DNA of 20,226 nucleotides from Powellomyces hirtus (lineage: Eukaryota > Chytridiomycota > Chytridiomycetes > Spizellomycetales > Powellomycetaceae), in contig JAHLKG010000053.1 in NCBI GenBank assembly GCA_025526995.1, positions 1 through 20,226 on the forward strand, read 5' to 3'. Numbering within the stretch: position 1 is the first letter of the stretch; every line of letters begins with the position of its first letter. Positions 7,589 to 15,412 of this stretch are shown in pieces. The translations under genes were made by a program, and so were the position numbers. Under the pieces are notes generated by a model, which saw only the letters and a program-made list of their open reading frames with translations, was not told the origin of the DNA and ran no database searches.

Positions 7589-7621
7589 GGGCTTCAAATT
7601 TTGACTGTGCCACAATTAAAT

Positions 7622-7760
7622 GCCTGCCGTTAAAGATGCTCTAAGAGCTGAATTGGATCATGTGTGATCACGTCATTGGAGAAAAAGTAGATTAGAACGC
7701 TCGACAAGCGAGACATTACCGATAAGACTTAAGACATAAAATACATTCACATACATTACA
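7622..7760 (+). repeat. possible LTR relic
   Basis: This stretch has the same order of short words as the gypsy G1 LTR: ATCACGT, an AGAAAAAGTAG block, GCTCGACAAG-like sequence, AGACTTA and a final ACATTACA. Identity is low and gappy and no TGT start is visible, so it may be a 5'-truncated LTR of a related family. Confidence 0.3.
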
Positions 7761-8271
7761 TCTCCGTGCATCTGACAACACTTCACCGTCAACTGCATAA
7801 CAGAAGAGCTCTGTAAACCCCCCTACAAAGGCAATACAAGCAGACTGCCTCGGATTCGTCCAATCCTCTGCATTTCCGATAAAGTACTGGAAACGCCGAT
7901 ATCTCCAACAGACCGGTCAGCGTCATACGCCCCACTTCCAAGCATTGCTATCATAAGTGATGAGGACTATCTCCTTAAGCCACTGGTTCGATTCTCAGTA
8001 AACGCGGGTCGGAGTTAGCTAAGGGGTGGCTGAAGAAAGCCTTATTTTATGCTGTCTATGATTAGGATAAAGCATATCCTTGTATTCAGCCAATCTGCCG
8101 CTGAATCCGGAATAAAGAAAAGCGGCTCGATAGTTGTTGTGATAAGTAGAATAGGTGCAAAGTAAAAATAGTAGAGTACTTCCCGCTCCCCCCAAAAATA
8201 ATATACACACCCAAGACACCCGACTTGTGCATCTGCTTCATATCATCCCGGATTCATTCAATCATATTACA
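7761..8271 (+). repeat. presumed 5' LTR/upstream part of decayed gypsy G2
   Basis: No gene is seen. The stretch ends ...TCATATTACA immediately before a primer-binding site, so its right end is the end of an LTR. An AT-rich AATAATATACAC near 8196-8207 may be the TATA region. The left end of the LTR cannot be placed because no TGTAAT start is visible. Confidence 0.45.
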
Positions 8272-8285
8272 TGGTAGCACCACTC
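8272..8285 (+). other. primer-binding site of gypsy G2
   Basis: TGGTAGCACCACTC directly follows the LTR-like end ATTACA. Twelve bases (TGGTAGCACCAC) are identical to the primer site of gypsy G1 at 14135. It is complementary to a tRNA 3' end ending GTGGTGCTACCA, consistent with an initiator Met tRNA (A1:U72 type). Confidence 0.8.
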
Positions 8286-8318
8286 TAGATCTTGGCTATC
8301 CTCACTACCAATTAGATT

Positions 8319-9528
8319 ATGTCGACTTCACTTATCCAAACCGCTATTAATGCACAAGTAGCAGCCGCTGCAGTAGCCGCCGCCGCTGCTCCCCACGGAG
8401 CTTCACCTGCACCAGCATTATGGGTAGCCCCAGTATCCGCTCCAGCCGGTGGCTGGTCCAGAACAGTCGAAACATACACCGCCTGTAATGCTATGGAATC
8501 CGGACGAACCGAGGCCTCTCAGTATAAAGCCCAACAAGATTTGAAAGTGATAGATCGTTTTGTCACTTACTATTGAAACACCTCTTCAATTTTGAATTGA
8601 ATTAATCCTCGTGTTAACAAATTGACATATCTTGTCGAACAAGTGCCTCCTACTCTTTCAGCGGAAGTCCATTCATGGCACGCCACTTTCATGTTGGCAA
8701 TGATTGCTGCGTCCGCTGCTCCATTAGCAGGCCTCTTGGAGGATTGGATTGATGGTCTTTTGTTCCGTTTTGCACCTAAGAATGTCACTGCACGACTTCA
8801 TACAGAAATCCACTTGGCCTATCTGAAGACGTCTCTTGAAGAGTATATCCGATATATTGAACGAAGACGCCACTTGGAAGGACTGGCCGTACACGCTAAT
8901 GGCATTGCAATGGAGCGACGGCTGACCGACCACAAACTTATCAACATCTTCAAAACGGGTTTATCAAGTCATCCTCGCTATGGTCAATACCTTGTGCAAG
9001 CGTTAGAAAACTATGCGACTACTGCTTTGACAAACCTGCAAGGGCCTGTAACCTTGAACGTTGCTGTTAACATTGTCCATAACGCATTTAATGTCAAAGG
9101 TCTTACAAATCAAGACCTAACTATCCAACGACGAGCATGGTCTACACCCAAAACCTCTTACGACAATCGGTCCAACCCTTATCCACAATGCGGTCGCAAT
9201 ATGCCTCCCTCTACTCCAAATCGTCAACAAGGACCGCCTCAGACACCTACACGCAGACAGACAGTTGAATCAGCCGCACCTCACACGCCTCAAACTCCGC
9301 GAAATCAAAGGTCGGGTAATCAAAACCAACGATGACAAACGAATACAGGAAGATCCTCCGGCTCCAACCGAATGCCTTGCAGTAGATGCGGTCGAACCAA
9401 TCATCGTGCAGAAGAATGCTTTGCTCGACGACATGTGGATGGAACACCTCTGAATGATACTATTGCAGCTTACGGTCCATCTGTGAAAAGGGAATCAGTG
9501 ACGAATTTTCTAAATGGTTGGGACCAAT
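8319..9528 (+). pseudogene. decayed gag of gypsy G2
   Basis: The frame runs from ATG 8319 (MSTSLIQTAINAQVAAA) to TAG 9526-9528 and is broken by three in-frame TGA codons at 8574, 8598 and 9333. The middle part contains capsid-like features (FRFAPKNVTARL, KTSLEEYIRYIERRRH) and a Pro/Gln/Arg-rich stretch. A zinc knuckle CSRCGRTNHRAEEC (C-x2-C-x4-H-x4-C) follows near 9379-9420, typical of retrotransposon nucleocapsid. With three stops it is very unlikely to make Gag. Confidence 0.75.
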
Positions 9529-9654
9529 AGAGGACTCAGAGTTCCTACCACATCAAATTTCCTCTGTATCCGATTGTCCGTTCCCTCCTCGTCTCTTGTC
9601 CGTTACCCATGAAAAATCTCCAAGCCAAACTTCAACTTCCTCGGCTCCTTATGG

Positions 9655-10113
9655 ATGATCACTGTGAGGATCGCAGGCAAAATTATTCCTGCCTTACTTG
9701 ACTCTGGTTGTAATACCATGGTGATGCAACCACGATTTGCCCATCGTCTAAATCTTCCCACTTCTCCACTTCCTGAACCCTATCAAGTTCATACGGCTGC
9801 AGAAGAACATATGCTGACGATTTATATGATTACGGAACAATCTGTGGACGCCTTTAATGCATGTACCAATACCTTCGAGCGAATTGCCACCTTCAAATTC
9901 GAATTAGCCCCTATCGGTCTTACTTGTATCTTGAGTCTCTTCTTCTTCGAAGCAATCGGCAACCATTATGTTACCACATCCATTCGCCCTCATCGAATAG
10001 AGTTCAAAATGAATGGAAAAGACTTTAAGATCACTACGATGCGGGATTACCACTATAAAGAAAAACCTGATTCTTTTGTTCGACATATTTCCACATATCG
10101 ACTTAAGCACATC
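9655..10113 (+). pseudogene. retropepsin-like protease fragment of gypsy G2
   Basis: The frame encodes MITVRIAGKIIPALLDSGCNTMVM, in which DSG is the aspartyl protease active site, followed by a typical retropepsin fold region. It is separated from gag by frame changes around 9529-9654. It is cut at 10113 by the copia LTR; the apparent stop lies inside that LTR. RT, RNase H and integrase of this element are absent from the window. Confidence 0.75.
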
Positions 10114-10375
10114 TGTTAGCGTGTACAGACTCTGTCATCGAGTCACAACTGCACCATCGCAGGGCGTATGCTACGCCACTACGATGAGTCACGCGATCAC
10201 GTGCAAACCACGTGATTAACTCCGATATAAGTAGTTTTCCTTCCATACTTAATATATCGGTGGGGACTTTTCTCTTTTTCTCCAATAGAGCGGGATTAAG
10301 TTACTTCGTTGTTTTGCCTAGTCAACTACCCTGAAAGCTTTCTCAACTATCTACCCAGATACTCTCAGACCAACA
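10114..10375 (+). repeat. 5' LTR of copia C1 copy B (262 bp)
   Basis: Runs from TGTTAGCGTG to CAGACCAACA. It is homologous to 3917-4155 but has a 20-bp insertion after GGGCGTAT. It has CACGTG boxes at 10198-10203 and 10209-10214 and a TATAAG at 10226-10231. The 5' flank ACATC (10109-10113) would be its target duplication. It is not repeated after the other copia LTR at 4156, so the two LTRs probably do not flank one insertion. Confidence 0.92.
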
Positions 10376-10389
10376 GGTTATGAGCCCTG
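10376..10389 (+). other. copia primer-binding site matching an internal (half) initiator tRNA
   Basis: GGTTATGAGCCCTG directly follows the LTR. Its complement CAGGGCTCATAACC is the anticodon arm of yeast-type initiator Met tRNA, not its 3' end. Drosophila copia is known to prime from such a tRNA half. The gag start codon (10380) lies inside this site. Confidence 0.8.
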
Positions 10390-13316
10390 AAATGGTAGGC
10401 AATGAAACAAGCCCCCGTTACACTCATAGTATGTTAAGACGCCTAGCGGGTCGACGGACCCCAGGGTCCAATACGCTACAACAAGCCGTAGATCGTGCCG
10501 CTAAGAAAAGCGCACGAGTGCCTGGTGAATGGACATCACCAAGCAATGGAGGGAACTCTGCCGGTAATGATACACTGGCAGAGCCAACGTCTTTGAGTGT
10601 CGACGCCAACGAGGGCGACGATGCATTGGAAGGGCGTACCCGAAACATCGACCGACGGGATGCCAAGGTTGATACCCGTCCCCTATCAAGCAGTACGGAT
10701 GATTACAGAACGATCAACTACAGTACTCCAGCGGCATTCCCAAGTGGGGAATCAGCAAACACTGTGCATGTCCGCCCGCGTGGGGCGGACATGGATAGGA
10801 TAGATCGGCTTGAGAATTCTCTAGCCCAACTAACGGAAATGCTCCAAATGAAGTGGCGCATGGATCAGGATGTGAACATCCCGATCAACCCTCAGGTACG
10901 TACGGCGCAACGGTGCGTACGCACACCATCACCCACTCGCAACGACGGGTTCGCTGCACCGTGGACAGAGTACAATCAGTAGATTGGAGCTCAACAGGAA
11001 TACCAACGTTCTCCAACCGAACACCGCCCTACGTCACCGACATCGAGCATACACAGCGTGACGACCAAAATCGTCGACAGTCGAGGTGCGAAGGCTTTCG
11101 TGGATGGAACGCTGAAAGATATTGGGTCCTACAATGGAAAATCCAATATGGTCAAACTTTGAACGTTCATCGACAAGATCGAGACAGTTGTGAAGTACGA
11201 AATGGTTCCGCCCGAGTTTCTCGTAGATTTTGTGGCTACGAAACTCACAGGATGGGCATACACTTGGTGGCAGTCGCTCTCACCAAATAAAAGGAACGAA
11301 ATTACAACGTGGCATGACTTTGAAGACGTTGATTCAGGAAGAACCAACACCGGTCTCAGGTCCGCCCTTCTGGCGCGGTTCGCGCCACGAAACCACACTA
11401 GGGATTCGCTGCAGAAACTACGGGAATTGCGTCCCAAAGGCCGCATGGATGAGTACATCACTCAGTTTAACATGCTGGCATTTTCTCTGCCGAAAACACC
11501 GGATTACGTCCTTCAGGATTACTTCATCAACGCGCTAACACCAGACCTTGCGGCCTTGGTTCAGGCTAATGAAGAAAACATAACTGATTTGAGCAGTTTA
11601 CAGGCCGCTGCATCCAGGATCGCCGCCAACATGGCTAAGAAACCTAGCGGGACCACAACGGATACGCGACCAGGTGCCGCACACACTGACGCCTCTAAGA
11701 AACAAAAGGGTGGCAAGAACCACGGGGAGAAGTCAACGAACGGCAAGAAGGACAAGGAATCTACTCCATCAAACAAAGGCCAGACCCAAAAGTCGGGTTG
11801 TTGGGCCTGTGGAGACCCTAAACACCGAACACAGGAGTGCGAAGTGTTAAAGAAGTTCAAATCCGAGATGGAGAAGAACAAGACGAAGCAGTCGTCTGAT
11901 GGTGCTGTTAGCACAAATGCTGTGGAAGCATTACACGTCTGGGTCCGCCAAGAACAACCGTATGAAGCCCTCATCGACTCTGGCGCTACGGACCACATGA
12001 CACCTCACAAAGCGACCTTGGATCACTCAACCGTGTACAGTGATGTCAGAGCTGTTATGCTTGCTGACAAAACATCACTACCCTCTACAGTTCGAGGTAC
12101 GGTACGAGTAGAAGTTAACGACTATCTGAATCCGCTCAAGTTGGGCGGAGTCCTGCATGTGCCAGGACTACGACGAGATCTCGTATCGGTAGCAAAATGC
12201 AACGATCAAGGCGTTGACGTGCTCTTCAAATCGAATGGAGACGTCATTTTCACGCGAGACGGCAAAGAAATCGCCAAAGGCGTACGCCGCAACAACACGT
12301 ATTACCTGCAAGGTACGCTGCTGTCTGAAAGTCTGTGGACAGATTCAGAAGCATGCACTGTCGAAGTCTCTCCTACACTCGCTCATGCTCGTCTTGGACA
12401 CGTTGGCAAACACGTCCTGGAGAAGATGGCATCGGTTACGGACGGTTGGTCCGTAGTGGGGGATCTAAGCGACTTCAAAGATTGTGAAGCCTGCGTGTTA
12501 GGAAAAGCCGCTCGTCTTCCATTCTCCCCTGGTAACGTTGAAACCAGGGAGATCTGTGAGCTGATTCATTCAGACCTACAAGGACCATTTCGCATCCCTG
12601 GTTACGAAGGATCACGCTATTCACTGGAGTTCATTGAACACACATCCAGATACGTGACTGTTTTCCCTATTCCTTCAAAGGATTCAGCAGTCATACTCGA
12701 CAAGTTTCTCATTTACAAGGCTTGGATTGAGAAACAGACTGACCGACACATCAAGATTCTACGCACGGATCGAGGCACCGAATACTTTGGCGAAGTTCTA
12801 GAGTACCTATTGGAAAATGGTATCACTCATCAAAAGTCCGCGGCCTATTCGAGTCAGCAAAACGGGATTGCCGAACGATGGCATCGCACGGCGCTGGACA
12901 GGGTCCGCGCCACCTTCGCGGATACGAAACTACCCCGAAGATTCTGGCCTGCTCTACTGATAGCGGCTGGATACATCTATTCCCTTACGTACAACCGCAT
13001 CAACAAGAAGACGCCGCATGAAATACTGTTTGGCCGGCGTCCTGATGTCGCCCATCTTCGGCGTATCGGTTGCGTGACGTATTCCGTTCTAACAAGCAAA
13101 GGACGCGATAAAATGGGAAATCGAGCGAAGAAGGCTTACTTGGTAGGCTATGCTCAACCCTCAGGTACCAAGGGGTATCTGGTTTGGGATCCTATCACTG
13201 ACAAGGTCGAAGTGTCACGAGACGTGATCTTCAAAGAAGACTTGGGACTCGAACCCAAATATCAGCAGGATCCAGCACATCTTGACCTCCTAGATGAGGT
13301 GGGTCAGGAGGATGAC

Positions 13317-13475
13317 GTCGAATACGCCGTGGAGGCAATTATCGACGAGCGCCGCAGTAAGGCGCACACGAAAGAGTACTTGGTTAAGTGGGAGGGATAT
13401 CAAGAACCTACGTGGGAGTCCCGACTTTCACTACTCGACACTACCGCATTGGATGACTGGGAGAATCGAGTCGCC
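13317..13475 (+). other. chromodomain within the copia polyprotein
   Basis: The segment reads VEYAVEAIIDERRSK, then EYLVKWEGYQEPTWES, then TTALDDWENRV. It has the aromatic Y/W/W positions and the LVKWxGY core of chromodomains that bind methylated histone tails. It lies just after the integrase C-terminal region and before RT. The same fold occurs at the end of the gypsy G1 pol (19097-19255), but the sequences differ. Confidence 0.85.
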
Positions 13476-13854
13476 GCGTACGATGTCGGCACACGACGAA
13501 ATGACCCCATTGCTGCATACGCCGCCCGCGCGCGGACTCAAACAACGATCAACGAAGACGCCATGACATGGAAGCAAGCGATGAAAACCCCTCAGAAGGA
13601 GGAATTTCTCAAGGCTGCACGCATTGAGTACCAATCCCTGGTCGATAACGGTACATGGGAACTCACGAAGCGTCCACATAACAAGCGTGTGATCGGAACA
13701 ACATGGGTCTTTCGAACGAAGGTCAATCCCGATGGCACCTTTAACAAGTTCAAAGCCAGAGCAGTGGCTCAAGGTTTCTCTCAACAACCCGGTCGCGACT
13801 TTGGTGATACATATTCACCTACGCTACCATTCACAGCGCTACGCCTCTTCTTGG

Positions 13855-13859
13855 CGTAT
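13855..13859. other. target-site duplication CGTAT (left side of gypsy G1 copy B)
   Basis: These are the last five copia bases before the gypsy LTR. They are identical to the five bases after the other gypsy LTR at 1704-1708. Confidence 0.9.
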
Positions 13860-14134
13860 TGTAATGAGGCGTGGCTCACCAGCCTAAGCCTAGACACGCG
13901 TCGGGAAGGGTCCCGTGCGAGATGGATGCTAGCGTCAGCATCCCGAAGGGTACTAGACCTCAGGGATGGCCACAGATGGCCATCACGTGACCAGGGCCGC
14001 TCCGCGGCCTAGAAGAAAAGTAGGAATGCTCCGACGAAGGCGCATTCAAGACTTAGAGATCTTACAGTAGAATTAGACATAGGGAATTCCCGAATAGAAG
14101 ACTAGACTCTGGCAACGGACCTAGTATTATTACA
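13860..14134 (+). repeat. 5' LTR of gypsy G1 copy B (275 bp)
   Basis: The LTR runs TGTAATGAGG to TATTATTACA and is nearly identical to 1429-1703. It is followed directly by a primer-binding site, so it is a 5' LTR. CACGTG lies at 13984-13989. It replaces the rest of the copia RT frame. Confidence 0.95.
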
Positions 14135-14150
14135 TGGTAGCACCACCCCG
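14135..14150 (+). other. primer-binding site of gypsy G1
   Basis: TGGTAGCACCACCCCG begins right after the LTR. It complements a tRNA 3' end GTGGTGCTACCA, compatible with initiator Met tRNA. The gag start codon follows only 12 bp later, so the untranslated leader downstream of the LTR is just 28 bp. Confidence 0.82.
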
Positions 14151-14162
14151 TAGACGACAACA

Positions 14163-15380
14163 ATGGCACGTAGCACCAGGAACAGCCCAATGGCAGTAGG
14201 AGAACCCAAAGTCGACACACCGACCGACAACCCCGTCGCAATGTTAGCTGCACAATTGGCGGAGACCCAACGCCTACTGCAGGAACAGATCGCAATGGGA
14301 GAGGCCCGCTTCGAAGCCCTTCTCTCAAGGATTCCGACCCCAGTCCAACCAGCGGTTGCAACACCGCACGTCGACATCATCCTGGCGGAAGAAAACCGCG
14401 CACGAATGCAAGCCGAGAAGGAACGCCGCGAGAACCTTCGCAAGCAGCTGACACACTTCGACGGAAAAGGGAACAGTGAAGAAATGGTGTCAAAGGTCGA
14501 CGAGTTCCTGAAGGTCCACACGCGCTACCTTGAGGCAACCGACTTCAGGACGGACCACCGGGACGTCGACCACATCTCGGGGTACCTCAAGGAAACCGCC
14601 AACGAATGGTGGCAAATGCTCAGAGATGCCGGCGACCAGCCCACGACATTGGAAGAATTCACGAGGATCCTCCGCATCCGCTTCTACCCCGCCAACTTAC
14701 GAAACACCGCAGAAGCAAAGATGAAGCGGTTGGTTTTCACCAATAGCATATCGGAGTATATCGCCAAGTTCAATACCCTTCGGGCCCAGATCGCGACGCT
14801 TGACGACAAGGAGCGGCTTACCCCAAGGCAAGAACGTGACTATTTCTTGACGGGATTCTCGACCAACCATGTCGGCCAGCGCATTCGGGACCACTGCTAT
14901 GCCGCAATCATGAGGAATAATGGCGCCGAGATCCCGATCACCAAGCTACAGAATGAAGCTCTACTATGCTACAGGATTCGAGGCTATGCGGACGATGTCG
15001 CGCGGGTAACCCCCGACGGGAGGAGACGTCAGTACGCTGCAGTCCAGCCGGCTCAGGTACATCGAGGGAACTATCAAGCACGAGAAAGGGGACGCCACAC
15101 CCCCTATGGCTCAGGTCCAGGTCGTCCCACACGCGGTATGGACAACTACCAAGGGATTTCACGCCGTGAGCGCACCATCTACGACGAACGCCGTGAGCGC
15201 AACGAATGTTTCAACTGCGGGGGCAAGGGGCATTACGCCCGTGGGTGCCCAGCAAGTAAAGGTAAAACCGGTGAGCATAGGACGTTCGCCGCCCCTGTAG
15301 AGATCACCGAAGGGTCCGGAGACGAGGCGGCCAGCGACGGGAGCTCAGTCAACAGCTCGGATTTTCGCCCCGGGTGCTGA
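14163..15380 (+). CDS. gag: gypsy G1 Gag (capsid and nucleocapsid)
   Basis: An intact 405-aa frame. Residues ~35-95 are Gln/Arg/Glu-rich and likely coiled coil (LAAQLAETQRLLQEQIAMGE). A retrotransposon Gag capsid domain follows at ~100-230 (VDHISGYLKETANEWWQML, EFTRILRIRFYP). The C-terminal part is Arg-rich and ends in a zinc knuckle CFNCGGKGHYARGC at 349-362, the RNA-binding nucleocapsid motif. It then runs into an acidic Ser-rich tail. It forms the virus-like particle that packages element RNA. The stop TGA overlaps pol, which is open in the -1 frame from 15281. No inactivating change is seen. Confidence 0.92.
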   Translation: MARSTRNSPMAVGEPKVDTPTDNPVAMLAAQLAETQRLLQEQIAMGEARFEALLSRIPTPVQPAVATPHVDIILAEENRARMQAEKERRENLRKQLTHFDGKGNSEEMVSKVDEFLKVHTRYLEATDFRTDHRDVDHISGYLKETANEWWQMLRDAGDQPTTLEEFTRILRIRFYPANLRNTAEAKMKRLVFTNSISEYIAKFNTLRAQIATLDDKERLTPRQERDYFLTGFSTNHVGQRIRDHCYAAIMRNNGAEIPITKLQNEALLCYRIRGYADDVARVTPDGRRRQYAAVQPAQVHRGNYQARERGRHTPYGSGPGRPTRGMDNYQGISRRERTIYDERRERNECFNCGGKGHYARGCPASKGKTGEHRTFAAPVEITEGSGDEAASDGSSVNSSDFRPGC

Positions 15381-15412
15381 ACGCTTGCACCGTCTCAGTA
15401 CCCCAACCCCGA

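Larger units (their letters stand above)
4162..7615 (+). mobile_element. PIF/Harbinger-type DNA transposon
   Basis: A 3.45-kb element bounded by inverted repeats TTGTGGCACAG (4162-4172 and 7605-7615). The repeats extend imperfectly to about 29 bp (4162-4190) and 27 bp (7589-7615) through a shared GAAGCCC. Its two hallmark genes are present: a DDE transposase of the plant-type PIF/Harbinger family and a convergent Myb/SANT-like gene. A third small spliced gene lies between them. The element sits 6 bp after the copia LTR, so it probably landed in the copia flank. Confidence 0.9.
10380..13859 (+). pseudogene. copia C1 copy B gag-pol, 5' part, with chromodomain
   Basis: This is a single-frame Ty1/copia polyprotein starting at ATG 10380 and cut by the gypsy LTR in the RT domain. 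Numbering from the start: Gag; zinc knuckle CWACGDPKHRTQEC at ~474-487; protease DSGATDHM at ~533; GAG-pre-integrase with HARLGH and CEAC. The integrase core has D732 (HSDLQG), D797 (RTDRGTEY) and E832 (NGIAERW). A chromodomain lies at ~980-1032 (EYLVKWEGYQEPTWES). The RT start follows (WVFRTKVNPDGTFNKFKAR). Two in-frame stops in Gag inactivate it: TAG 10980-10982 and TGA 11160-11162. A chromodomain between integrase and RT is unusual for Ty1/copia. Confidence 0.92.

Noticed and set aside
7976..8035. tRNA-like A and B box words (GGTTCGATTC and TAGCTAAGGGG)
   Set aside because: The two words are in the wrong order and no cloverleaf or acceptor stem can be formed.
8574..9335. Alternative genetic code with TGA as an amino acid
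   Set aside because: Intact gag, the third Harbinger gene and the antisense RING-like gene all end at TGA, and intact pol genes use TGG for Trp. Decay explains the internal TGAs better.
10980..11162. Repeat-induced point mutation as the cause of the copia stops
   Set aside because: CAG to TAG would fit the CpA preference, but TGG to TGA in its context would not, and the surrounding GC content is not depressed.
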